From the NCBI RefSeq assembly GCF_937877005.1, contig NZ_CALEFV010000252.1, positions 1 through 17,676 on the forward strand: a DNA stretch of 17,676 bases. Direction: 5' to 3'. The stretch comes from an uncultured Fibrobacter sp. (GTDB lineage: Bacteria; Fibrobacterota; Fibrobacteria; Fibrobacterales; Fibrobacteraceae). The translations under genes and the position numbers were made by a program. The notes beneath the pieces are model-generated. The model was given only the letters and a program-made list of their open reading frames with translations. It made no database searches and had not been told where the DNA came from. Every line of letters starts with the position of its first letter. The first letter of the stretch is position 1. Shown in pieces: positions 1 to 6,995 of this stretch.

Positions 1-57
1 GGCGAGCATGGATAGGTAAATTTTGCCGGAACCGTCGATGTCGAGCATCGGGCCCCA
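1..57. other. Edge sequence that does not belong to mrp
   Basis: These bases should encode the Mrp segment just before the conserved TxQEVALAD stretch, but none of the three plus frames gives Mrp-like sequence; the mrp frame has a TAG stop at 13-15. The minus strand is open and reads WGPMLDIDGSGKIYLSMLA, which looks like ordinary protein but which I do not recognise. It may be a piece of another gene joined to mrp by an assembly error or by rearrangement. Confidence 0.5.
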
Positions 58-456
58 ACCACGCAGGAAGTAGCCCTTGCTGATTGCCGTAAGGGTCTTG
101 CCATGTTCGATAATGTTGGCGTGCCGGTTGTCGGTGTCGTCGAGAACATGAGTTACTTCATTTGTGATGAATGTGGCAAGCATCACAATATCTTCCGTCA
201 GGGTGGCGGCGAGCGCATCGCCAAGAGCTGGGGAGTCCCTCTGATTGCGAAAGTTCCGCTTGAACCCGCAGTTGCCGATTGCGGTGACCAGGGGACTCCT
301 GCCGTATTGCGCTACCCGAATTCCGAATCGGCAAAGGCGTTCATGCAGGCCGCTGATGCCATGGTGCGCACGCTTTCCGTGTTCAGAGCCGAAGGAGACG
401 GTGTTCTCAAGACCTTCAATTACGAATTTGCGGAGCTTCCGGAGGAAGAAGTATGA
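58..456 (+). CDS. mrp: Mrp/NBP35-type Fe-S cluster carrier ATPase, C-terminal part
   Basis: This is the 3' part of a cytoplasmic P-loop ATPase that binds and delivers iron-sulfur clusters. The frame is recognisable from codon 58, reading TTQEVALADCRKGLAMF and then VGVVENMSYF. The family's C-terminal CxxC (FICDECGKHHNIF), which binds the bridging cluster in the dimer, follows, then GGGERIAKSWGVPLIAKVPL. The Walker A region lies outside the window. About 35 residues after the usual family end (roughly from MVRTLS) form an acidic tail. The stop overlaps the next start as ATGA, so the DUF971 gene is translationally coupled. An internal ATG at 103 is not a real start, because homology continues upstream of it. 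Truncation on the left is partly the window edge, but bases 1-57 do not continue the gene. Confidence 0.85.
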   Translation, partial: TTQEVALADCRKGLAMFDNVGVPVVGVVENMSYFICDECGKHHNIFRQGGGERIAKSWGVPLIAKVPLEPAVADCGDQGTPAVLRYPNSESAKAFMQAADAMVRTLSVFRAEGDGVLKTFNYEFAELPEEEV

Positions 457-749
457 TCCAGCCTAAGAAAGTTTTCAGGACCAAGGACGGTTGTCTTGGA
501 TTTGAATGGAACGACGGCACGCGTGGTGCCGCCAGTGTCCGGAATCTGCGCCTGGCGTGTCCCTGTGCCTTGTGTGTAGATGAACATACCGGTGAAAAGA
601 TTCTTGACGACTCGACGGTGCCTTCCGATATTGCGCTAATGAAGATTCAGTCTATCGGACGCTATGCTGCGGGGCTTACCTTCAGCGACGGCCACAATTC
701 GGGAATTTACCCTTACGATAAGTTATATAACTTGACGAAAATAAAGTAA
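453..749 (+). CDS. DUF971 family protein
   Basis: A 98-residue protein matching the DUF971 (GBBH-like N-terminal) family: a small fold with the sequence RNLRLACPCALCVDEHTGEKI and the end GIYPYDKLYNL, where the Y/W-x-x-x-x-L ending is typical. The family often sits next to or is fused to Mrp-type ATPases, and has been linked by context to Fe-S cluster handling; its biochemical role is unsettled. Three Cys lie close together (CPCALC). The start is set by a strong Shine-Dalgarno, GGAGGAAG at 441-448, and by the ATGA overlap with mrp. I infer a partner role with Mrp rather than an enzyme. Confidence 0.85.
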   Translation: MIQPKKVFRTKDGCLGFEWNDGTRGAASVRNLRLACPCALCVDEHTGEKILDDSTVPSDIALMKIQSIGRYAAGLTFSDGHNSGIYPYDKLYNLTKIK

Positions 750-762
750 AAAGACATATTTG
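731..762 (+). promoter_or_regulatory. Candidate promoter for the sigma factor gene
   Basis: CTTG (731-734) is followed after exactly 20 bases by CATATTTG (755-762), a 7/8 match to the FCB-type -7 box TAnnTTTG. Read as an E. coli-type promoter it is TTGACG-17-CATATT, a poorer fit. The upstream box overlaps the end of the DUF971 gene. It would give a leader of about 45 bases and let the sigma gene be expressed apart from mrp. Confidence 0.5.
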
Positions 763-809
763 TTATGCCTGCGAGGATTTTCCTCGACGAATTATAGGTG
801 TGTATTTTT

Positions 810-1661
810 ATGAGTGATGCAAACGAAGCGTTGTATTTTCGCGACTTGAATCGTTACCCGACCCTGACTCCCCAGGAAGAGTCGGCTCTTTTGTCGATTG
901 TCAAGAACGGAGAGACCGAAGAAATACGCAAGTCGGCCTTGCAGCGCTTGATACGCGGTAACCTGCGCTTTGTGGTGAGTGTTGCCCGCAAGTATCAAGG
1001 CCGCGGACTTTCCCTGCTGGATTTGATTAACGAAGGAAACTTGGGCTTGTTCAAGGCGGCGAAGCGCTTTGATATGGACAAGGATGTCAAGTTTATCAGC
1101 TATGCCGTGTGGTGGATCCGCCAATCTATTCAGAAGGCTTTGTTTGAACAGGTGGGCGCGGTCCGAATTCCGCCCAACAAGCTTGCGCTGGTGAACCGCT
1201 TCAAGCGCGCGCTGATGCAGAACGATGGCGATTATGACCGAACGATTGCCATGGACGAATTTGCCCCCTTCGAAAAGGATATTGTTGAGGTCATGGAAAA
1301 GATCGTCGACATTTCCTTGGATGCTCCTATCGGTGATAGCACGACTGTTTCTGGCAGCAGTGAATCGGTCAGTACCCTGATGGACGTTCTTGGTACCGAT
1401 GGTAACCAGGATGAAGAAATGGAAAAGGACGAGCGCAAGAAGCTCATCCAGGAAACATTGTCCGCTCTCCCTCAGCGCGAGGAAGAAATCCTCCGCATGT
1501 TCTACGGACTTGATACGGTGGAAGATACAACCCTCAAGGATATTGGCGAAGATTTGAAACTGAGTCGCGAACGCGTGCGTCAGATCAAGAACAAGACCTT
1601 GCGCCGTTTGCAGAAAAGCAAGGAACATAAAGAAAAGTTGGCCGATTTCCTGGATAAATAA
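810..1661 (+). CDS. rpoD: Primary RNA polymerase sigma factor (sigma-70 family, short form)
   Basis: This directs RNA polymerase to housekeeping promoters. The 283 residues hold region 1.2 (ALYFRDLNRYPTLTPQEE, about 6-25), region 2 (about 45-111) with RKYQGRGLSLLDLINEGNLG and the -10 recognition and melting helix FISYAVWWIRQSIQKAL, region 3 (about 112-195) and region 4 with LPQREEEILRMFYGL (220-234) and the helix-turn-helix LKDIGEDLKLSRERVRQIKN (242-261). Region 1.1 and the large non-conserved insert of E. coli RpoD are absent, as in the short primary sigma factors of Bacteroidota. I chose ATG 810 over GTG 798 because AGGTG (796-800) gives a Shine-Dalgarno at nine bases and region 1.2 follows at once. 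It could be called SigA; an RpoS-like alternative factor is less likely given the fit to primary factors. Confidence 0.93.
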   Translation: MSDANEALYFRDLNRYPTLTPQEESALLSIVKNGETEEIRKSALQRLIRGNLRFVVSVARKYQGRGLSLLDLINEGNLGLFKAAKRFDMDKDVKFISYAVWWIRQSIQKALFEQVGAVRIPPNKLALVNRFKRALMQNDGDYDRTIAMDEFAPFEKDIVEVMEKIVDISLDAPIGDSTTVSGSSESVSTLMDVLGTDGNQDEEMEKDERKKLIQETLSALPQREEEILRMFYGLDTVEDTTLKDIGEDLKLSRERVRQIKNKTLRRLQKSKEHKEKLADFLDK

Positions 1662-3376
1662 TGGCAAATTCCCCTTCTTCGGCTCGCAAGGCGGCCTATC
1701 TCTTTTTGACGCTCTGCTGTGGAGCTCTTCTTTCGATAGCGGGTTTTCGTCTTTACGACATGTATGGCCCAAACAAGATTGTTCTAGGCGGAGTTCCTTA
1801 TGGCCTCCCGCCGGGCTCGGTTATCTTGCAGGGTGATGCTCCGGATTTCAATGAGGAAGTGTCGGGTCTGCCTATTCAGGTTCAGACGGAATTGCGCCGT
1901 GCAGTAGAACTGGCTCGGAGCGCGTCCTATGTAGCGTCGTACGATATTTTTGAAGGAATTCTCGTTCTTTATCCTGACCTGTTGCCGGCAATCTGGGGCG
2001 AAGTGAATGTTCTGTTTGAACTTCCGGAACTTTCTGAATCCCAGCGCGATCGACTGACTCTTTTGATTGGTAAGCTGCAGGGCCGTTTTCCGGGATCGGG
2101 AATATCCTCTTACCTTGAAAGCCGGACCCTCTGGCAGACCGGTAACGAGTCTGGCGCCTTGGAACTTGCGCGTCTTGCCGCGGATAAATCTCCGACGGTT
2201 CCGGAGATTCACCTGTGGCTTGGTTATCTGCTGATGAAAAATGGCGGCGTTGTCCAGGCGGGCAATGAAATAAAGACGGTTGTGAGCCTTACGGGGGGGG
2301 GCATGCCTCGGGCTTATGAACTGCTTGCTCAACTTTATCACCAGAATGGGCAACTGGATAGTTGTTCTGCCCTGGTGGAATATGCTCTGTCGCAGTATCC
2401 GGTTGATGCGGAACTTTTGCTGCTTCGCGGTTTCCTGAGCGAATACCAGGGACATTTCGACGCCGCGGAAAAACTTTATCAGCGCATCCTGGCGTTCAAT
2501 CCTGATTTTCAACCGGCACGCGAAGCTGCCGCAACGCTCGGCGAAAAGTCTCCTCCCGGACCGGGGGCGGGCGTCGTTCTTTCCCCGCAGGACCGGGCTC
2601 AGACAGCTTGTGAAATTCTGGAACCTCTCGTGGAGCGCTATCCGGAAAATTTGCCACTACGCGAAGCTCTTGGCCGTGCCTATATGAAAGGTCGCCTTTT
2701 TGATCGTGCACGTCTGCAGTTCCAGGAGATAATGAAAGCGGATCCAGAATATCCCGATATCCAGCAGCGCATTCAAGAAGCTTCCGTGACCCGTCCTGCT
2801 CCGATCAGTAAGAATGACGGCTTGACGGCTAACCTGAATCGTGCGGTCGACAGTTTACGTGAATCCATGTCTCCGTCGGTTTCGCATGATTTTTCGACGA
2901 TGCTTGGACATTATCTTGTACGTTATGGCGCAACTCCTCGCGAATTTTTCAAGAAGTATTCGATTTCAAATTTCAGGCCTGTCGCGAACAATGTGTGGCA
3001 GGAATCCTTCTATAGGGCTCCTTACAAGCACACCTATACCGTGGTGTTTGATTCGCTTAATCATTTCCGCGAAGTACATGTGGTTGTTTACGATTCTACG
3101 TCGAGTTCCAACCATCTGGGAATCGCACCGGAAATATTCAACCGCCTGCTTAAGCAGAATTCCAGAATCTCGGGTATCGGAAATAGTACCGGCGAAACTG
3201 ATTGTGGCGATGGCCTCGTGTTGGATGCTGCTGTTTGGGAAACTCAGGATAACTTCGAGATGCTCGCTCGCGTGGTAGGGAAACCTGCTGAAGTGCGAAT
3301 GGTCCGTTTTGACAAATCCGCCTTGCCGGCGGGGCTTAAACTTTGCGACTATAGCAAGTACCTGAATCAGTACTAG
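1661..3376 (+). CDS. Membrane-anchored TPR protein
   Basis: A 571-residue protein of unknown specific function. Residues about 10-29 form one hydrophobic segment (AAYLFLTLCCGALLSIAGF), a signal anchor, so the rest is probably periplasmic. Residues about 70-370 are helical repeats of TPR type (for example IHLWLGYLLMKNGG, AYELLAQLYHQNGQLDSC, LFDRARLQFQEIMKADPEYP). From about 400 to 571 lies a non-repeat domain with several aromatic beta-like stretches (HTYTVVFDSLNHFREVHVVV), which I cannot assign. The start overlaps the sigma factor stop by one base (TAATG), so the two are coupled. Nine G in a row at 2293-2301 fall in a linker between repeats. It is likely a scaffold in the cell envelope. Confidence 0.8.
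   Translation: MANSPSSARKAAYLFLTLCCGALLSIAGFRLYDMYGPNKIVLGGVPYGLPPGSVILQGDAPDFNEEVSGLPIQVQTELRRAVELARSASYVASYDIFEGILVLYPDLLPAIWGEVNVLFELPELSESQRDRLTLLIGKLQGRFPGSGISSYLESRTLWQTGNESGALELARLAADKSPTVPEIHLWLGYLLMKNGGVVQAGNEIKTVVSLTGGGMPRAYELLAQLYHQNGQLDSCSALVEYALSQYPVDAELLLLRGFLSEYQGHFDAAEKLYQRILAFNPDFQPAREAAATLGEKSPPGPGAGVVLSPQDRAQTACEILEPLVERYPENLPLREALGRAYMKGRLFDRARLQFQEIMKADPEYPDIQQRIQEASVTRPAPISKNDGLTANLNRAVDSLRESMSPSVSHDFSTMLGHYLVRYGATPREFFKKYSISNFRPVANNVWQESFYRAPYKHTYTVVFDSLNHFREVHVVVYDSTSSSNHLGIAPEIFNRLLKQNSRISGIGNSTGETDCGDGLVLDAAVWETQDNFEMLARVVGKPAEVRMVRFDKSALPAGLKLCDYSKYLNQY
2293..2301 (+). repeat. G9 homopolymer inside the TPR gene
   Basis: Nine consecutive G encode part of Thr211 and Gly212-214. 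The frame is open with nine. With ten, a TGA follows within about 20 bases; with eight, a TGA arises near 2436. Slippage by one base in either direction would therefore truncate the protein at about a third of its length. Confidence 0.95.
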
Positions 3377-3397
3377 GATTTGGCAAAGAAACTTTTG

Positions 3398-3405
3398 TAT
3401 CTTTA
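3398..3405 (+). promoter_or_regulatory. Candidate -7 box next to the TPR lipoprotein start
   Basis: TATCTTTA, a 7/8 match to TAnnTTTG and identical to the box upstream of infC, ends four bases before ATG 3410. The nearest TTTG lies only 15 bases upstream (3379-3382), shorter than the 19-21 expected. If active, the transcript would start at the ATG. Confidence 0.35.
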
Positions 3406-3409
3406 CACT

Positions 3410-5320
3410 ATGTTTCCGTTCCGCTATATAGCGCTGGCTTTGCTAGCCCTCGTTTTCGAGGGGTGTACTTGCTGTGCCTACTTGAACCACATGTTCAATG
3501 CAGAACGTCTGGATGAACAGGCCGGAGAAATGCGCGCCGCCCGTATGGACAGCATTCCCGATAGCGAAAATTCCTTGCCGGGTTCCGAAGAACGCCAGAA
3601 GTACGACAAGATTATTGAAAAAGGTTCCCGCGTGCTGGAACGTTTCCCCAAGAACAAGAAGCGTACCGCCGAGGCCGTATTCCTGATTGGAGAGGCCTTC
3701 CGCCACAAGCACGAATGGAGCAAGGCGATTACCAAGTACGACGAGTTTGAACGTTATTTTGCCGACCACGATTCCATGCAGGCCGTCGAATACCAGCGCG
3801 CCTATTGTCTTTACCGTAACCAGGAATATAATATCAGCCGGTTTGCTCTGGAGCCGGTCATAGCCTCCAAGGATCACCCCTACTATTTCCAGGGCTTGAA
3901 CCTTTTGTCATTGCTGGATGAACAGGCGGAATTTCCTGACCAGGCGATAGCGTCGCTCGAGGCCGTCTTGGCGGACACTGCCGGAACGCCCTTTATGCGT
4001 GGCAAGGCCCACTTCAGACTGGCGGGCCTGTACTTCAAGAAGGAAAACTGGGACAAGGCCCGCGAACATTATACGGCCAAGGAAATCAAGGAGCTGAATG
4101 TCCGTGAACAGCAGACCGCGGGGGAACAGGCTGCAGAATGCCTGGTAAACCGTAAGGAATATTTGCAGGCTGCCGATGAATATAAGGAACTTTACAAGAA
4201 TCCGGAATACGAATCAAAGCAACCCGATTACCTGGTACGCATTGGTGAAGTGACCATGCTTGCGGAACGTTACCCTGATGCGATTATCATATTGCAAAAG
4301 GTCAACTCGGAATATCCGCGTTCGGAGCATGCTTCGCGCAGTTACTTCTGCCTAGGTGACTACGAGCAGCATAAGACAATCGACTATGACAAGGCTGTCA
4401 TCTATTATGATAGTAGCTTTATTTCGAGGACGATAAGCAAGTGGGGACAGGAAAGCCGCGAACGGCGTGACGCCCTGAGACGCCTTATCGCCATGCGTAA
4501 CCAGAATGACAAGGAGCGTAAGGATTCTATTCCGAACGTGGATAATTTTTTCAAGTCAGAATTCCTGATTGCCGAACTCTTCCTGTTCAAATTATCCGAA
4601 GTGGATAGCGCCATGAAACGCCTTGACGCGGTCATTAATGAATCGGGAGATAGCCTCAAGACTCTTCGGGCTTCTTATGCAAAGGCCTTTATTTATGATG
4701 AATATATGCATGATCCCGATTCTGCGGAAGAAATATACAAGCAGATCATTGAAAAGTACCCGGATACGGAATATGCGAAACAGGCGCAGGCTAACCTGGG
4801 AATGCGCGTGACTCTGAAAACCCGCGAGGACTTGGCAAGAGAACGTTATATGGAGGCGGAAAGCCTTTGGACTGTCGCTTCAGAAATGCCGCTAAACCAG
4901 ATGGACCTGGTGGATTCCGCCTATGCAAAGGCCTTTACGCTTTTTGACAGCCTGTATAGGGAATTCCCGGACACGCAGTCGGGAATACAGTCTCTCTATA
5001 TGAAAGCTATCTATTTCCAGATGAATCCGGAACTTGCTGACAGCACCATGATGACTTACAAGACATTACGGGACAAGCATGGACAGACTCCTTGGGGCAA
5101 GGAAGCGGCCAAGAGGATGAATAATCGTCTGACCTTGACTGATCAGGATCTGGAACGCCTGCGCAAGCGCGTGAAAAGCAGCGAAGAACATATTAACAAA
5201 ATGTCTGCCCAGTATTACGAAACCTTGAACAAGGCCCCCGAAGAAAAGAAGGCCGAGGTCAAGAGCAAGGAAGACGAAGTTCTTGAGAATACCTACAACA
5301 GCATGTATGATTTTGAATAA
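3410..5320 (+). CDS. Large TPR-repeat lipoprotein
   Basis: A 636-residue protein, probably exported and lipid-anchored: MFPFRYIALALLALVFEGC is a signal peptide ending at Cys19, with a weak lipobox (FEGC). Residues about 55-560 hold many TPR-like helix pairs (LIGEAFRHKHEWSKAITKYD, FRLAGLYFKKENWDKAREHY, YKQIIEKYPDTEYAKQAQAN), and the last 60 residues are a charged, probably coiled helix (LERLRKRVKSSEEHINKM). The style resembles BamD/YbgF-like and gliding-type envelope scaffolds, but I cannot name a family. A TTG at 3380 opens the same frame, four bases after the previous stop; I prefer ATG 3410 because it gives a normal signal peptide. Neither start has a good Shine-Dalgarno. The 3' end overlaps rlpA by 14 bases. 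Confidence 0.8.
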   Translation: MFPFRYIALALLALVFEGCTCCAYLNHMFNAERLDEQAGEMRAARMDSIPDSENSLPGSEERQKYDKIIEKGSRVLERFPKNKKRTAEAVFLIGEAFRHKHEWSKAITKYDEFERYFADHDSMQAVEYQRAYCLYRNQEYNISRFALEPVIASKDHPYYFQGLNLLSLLDEQAEFPDQAIASLEAVLADTAGTPFMRGKAHFRLAGLYFKKENWDKAREHYTAKEIKELNVREQQTAGEQAAECLVNRKEYLQAADEYKELYKNPEYESKQPDYLVRIGEVTMLAERYPDAIIILQKVNSEYPRSEHASRSYFCLGDYEQHKTIDYDKAVIYYDSSFISRTISKWGQESRERRDALRRLIAMRNQNDKERKDSIPNVDNFFKSEFLIAELFLFKLSEVDSAMKRLDAVINESGDSLKTLRASYAKAFIYDEYMHDPDSAEEIYKQIIEKYPDTEYAKQAQANLGMRVTLKTREDLARERYMEAESLWTVASEMPLNQMDLVDSAYAKAFTLFDSLYREFPDTQSGIQSLYMKAIYFQMNPELADSTMMTYKTLRDKHGQTPWGKEAAKRMNNRLTLTDQDLERLRKRVKSSEEHINKMSAQYYETLNKAPEEKKAEVKSKEDEVLENTYNSMYDFE

Positions 5321-5753
5321 AAGATATATCGCGGCCGTCTTGGCGGCGACCATGCTTCTGTTGTCGGGCTGTGCGGCGGCTAATGCCAAGATTGCCTCGC
5401 GAAAGGGTTATGTGCGATTTCCAGGAAGGCATTATGCCTCGGGTGAAAAAGCCGAAATAGGAACCAAAATCGAAGGCGAAGCAAGTTATTACGGTCCTGG
5501 ATTTCATGGAAAGCAGACTGCAAGTGGAGAAATTTTCGATCAGGACGATTACACCTGCGCCCACAAGACTCTTCCGTTTGGCACGGTGTTGAAGGTGGTC
5601 CGCAAGGACAATGGTGAAAGTGTCGAAGTCCGCGTAAATGACCGTGGTCCTTATGTGGGTGACCGCATTCTAGATTTGAGTGTTGCTGCAGGAAAGAAGA
5701 TTGGCCTGGACAAGGTCGGTCATGCCTATGTGACCGCGACGGTTATCGAGTAA
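5307..5753 (+). CDS. rlpA: RlpA-like septal/peptidoglycan lipoprotein
   Basis: A 148-residue double-psi beta-barrel lipoprotein. The signal peptide ends in a clean lipobox LLSGC (Cys22). The barrel runs from about 57 to 148, starting GEASYYGPGFHGKQTASGE and containing EVRVNDRGPYVGDRILDLS. Glu75 and Asp112 correspond to the acidic pair needed for lytic transglycosylase activity in Pseudomonas RlpA, which cuts glycan strands lacking stem peptides at the septum. There is no SPOR domain, so it would not find denuded glycan by that route. ATG 5307 lies 14 bases inside the preceding gene and has no evident Shine-Dalgarno, which suggests coupled translation. Cleavage activity is inferred from the family. 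Confidence 0.88.
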   Translation: MILNKRYIAAVLAATMLLLSGCAAANAKIASRKGYVRFPGRHYASGEKAEIGTKIEGEASYYGPGFHGKQTASGEIFDQDDYTCAHKTLPFGTVLKVVRKDNGESVEVRVNDRGPYVGDRILDLSVAAGKKIGLDKVGHAYVTATVIE

Positions 5754-5772
5754 TTTTTCCAATGTTTTAGAG

Positions 5773-5787
5773 TGTCATTTTATGACA
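5773..5787. promoter_or_regulatory. Perfect palindrome TGTCA-N5-TGACA, candidate operator
   Basis: TGTCATTTTATGACA has six-base perfect arms around three T. It sits 12-26 bases upstream of TATATTTTG (5799-5807), a possible -7 box for the small gene at 5862, which lacks a visible -33 box. The palindrome therefore lies where a -33 element would be. The arms are short and no U-run follows directly, so a terminator is less likely. I cannot name the regulator. Confidence 0.4.
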
Positions 5788-5861
5788 TATCTTGTTTCTA
5801 TATTTTGCTGTACAGAAAGGTTCTTGATCGTTTGTGAGCTTTTCTATGAAAAGAGGAATAT

Positions 5862-6053
5862 ATGTACAGCAACTATGAATACAATCTTTGGAACAGCGGC
5901 TATAGATCTTTCAAGCGTCGCATCGATGAACAACTTCAGCTGAATGGATTCGATGGTTCCATTGTTGATGATGAAACTCTTCTGCCATATTACCGTATGG
6001 GTGAAAGCGAAACCTATGTTCTCTCGGCCCTTGGCTGTACTGTAGGACAGTAA
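5862..6053 (+). CDS. Small hypothetical protein
   Basis: A 63-residue protein I do not recognise. It is rich in Tyr, Asn and Ser (MYSNYEYNLWNSGYRSFKR) and ends in a less polar stretch with one Cys (YVLSALGCTVGQ). No signal peptide, membrane segment or known motif is visible. It is supported by a good Shine-Dalgarno, AAGAGG at 5851-5856, five bases before ATG, and by a long AT-rich upstream region holding a palindrome and a -7-like box. It stands alone between the end of the rlpA operon and the converging prmC gene, 20 bases away with no terminator between. It is likely cytoplasmic. Confidence 0.6.
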   Translation: MYSNYEYNLWNSGYRSFKRRIDEQLQLNGFDGSIVDDETLLPYYRMGESETYVLSALGCTVGQ

Positions 6054-6073
6054 GTTTCGTAAAAACGGCGCGA

Positions 6074-6937
6074 TTATTTTGCCCTGTAGCTGACGAAACG
6101 GATGTTTCCGTTGTAGTCCTTGTGAATTCCTGCAAAATCAAGCCATGGATAGCAAGTGGCTTCGCTCTTCAGGATTTCCGCCTGTTCAGACCCGATTTCC
6201 AAAAGAATTGGGGCGTCTGCGTTTAGCTTGCCTTCGGTTTGTTGCAAGAGCTTGCGCACGAGCGTAAGGCCGTCCGGACCGCCATAGAGCGCGAGTGCCG
6301 GGTCGAACTTGTCGACTTCGGGTTGCAATTTACCCTTTTCCCCATCGGGAATGTAGGGAAGGTTTGCAATCAGGCAGTCTATTTTTGCGATGTCGGTCAC
6401 GGCATCGAGCAAATCGCTTTGGGCAAACCTTAAATTCTCACCGAGACTGTTCGCTTCTGCATTTTCGCGGGCGAGCGAAAGTGCGTCTTCAGAAATGTCC
6501 GTGGCGAGCACTTTCGCTTCGGCGATTTCTTTCGCGCAGGCGATAGAAATCGCCCCTGTTCCCGTGCCCACTTCTACAATGAACGGGGCGTCGGTACCCT
6601 TGAGGCGTTCCTTCGCCATGTCAACAAGCATTTCCGTTTCGGGGCGCGGGATCAGTGCCCGCGGGTCGCACTTGATAATGAATCCGCGAAAGCTGGTGTC
6701 GCCGATAATGTGCTGCAGCGGTTCGCGGTTGGCGCGGCGTGCCACCATCTGGCGAAGCACATCGAGCTCTGCGTCGGTCAGCGGCTTTTCGAAGTTCAGG
6801 TAAATGTCCATGCGGGACTTCATTTGAAGTCCGTGACTGATGATGTACTCGGCGTCTAGGCGCGCGTCGGGAATACCCTTCTTTTCGAAGAATACCTTGG
6901 TGCGGTTCAAAATCTCAAGTACAGTCATCTGTGGCAT
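6074..6937 (-). CDS. prmC: Peptide chain release factor N5-glutamine methyltransferase
   Basis: PrmC (HemK) methylates the Gln of the GGQ motif in release factors RF1 and RF2, using S-adenosylmethionine, in the cytoplasm. The 287 residues include the N-terminal helical domain, the family signature LIPRPETEMLVD (about 96-107), motif I VEVGTGTGAISIA (121-133) and the catalytic motif IV ANLPYIP (191-197), here NLPY rather than the more usual NPPY. The end GNIRFVSYRAK is typical. I chose ATG 6937 because TCCT at 6947-6950 (AGGA on the minus strand) lies nine bases upstream; ATG 6946 would touch that element. It lies just after prfA, whose product is its substrate, with a 58-base gap mostly filled by a palindromic repeat. 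Confidence 0.93.
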   Translation of the reverse strand: MPQMTVLEILNRTKVFFEKKGIPDARLDAEYIISHGLQMKSRMDIYLNFEKPLTDAELDVLRQMVARRANREPLQHIIGDTSFRGFIIKCDPRALIPRPETEMLVDMAKERLKGTDAPFIVEVGTGTGAISIACAKEIAEAKVLATDISEDALSLARENAEANSLGENLRFAQSDLLDAVTDIAKIDCLIANLPYIPDGEKGKLQPEVDKFDPALALYGGPDGLTLVRKLLQQTEGKLNADAPILLEIGSEQAEILKSEATCYPWLDFAGIHKDYNGNIRFVSYRAK

Positions 6938-6956
6938 TATAGACATTCCTATCGTG

Positions 6957-6994
6957 CGTCATTGCGAGGCCCCGTATGGGGGCCGCGGCAATCC
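6957..6994. repeat. GC-rich palindromic repeat between prfA and prmC
   Basis: The element starts CGTCATTGCGAGGCCCC and ends GCGGCAATCC. ATTGC pairs with GCAAT and GGCCCC with GGGGCC around a GTAT loop, with one mismatch and one bulge. It ends one base before the prfA stop codon and leaves about 20 bases before prmC. Elements with these ends are dispersed extragenic repeats in several bacteria. Transcribed, it could be a stable hairpin tuning prfA against prmC; no U-run follows. Confidence 0.7.
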
Positions 6995-6995
6995 A

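Noticed and set aside
191..196. Programmed frameshift to rescue the upstream part of mrp
   Set aside because: No plus frame before base 58 encodes Mrp-like residues, so there is nothing for a frameshift to join.
772..786. CGAGG-N5-CCTCG hairpin upstream of the sigma gene
   Set aside because: The stem is only five pairs and no U-run follows, so it is not called a terminator.
792..1772. Long open frame opposite the sigma factor gene
   Set aside because: It is antisense to a clear sigma-70 protein, has no family features, and is explained by codon bias of the real gene.
5846..5878. Ten-codon frame starting ATGAAAAGAGG, overlapping the small gene start
   Set aside because: No Shine-Dalgarno of its own, and it contains the Shine-Dalgarno of the 63-residue gene; a leader peptide cannot be supported.
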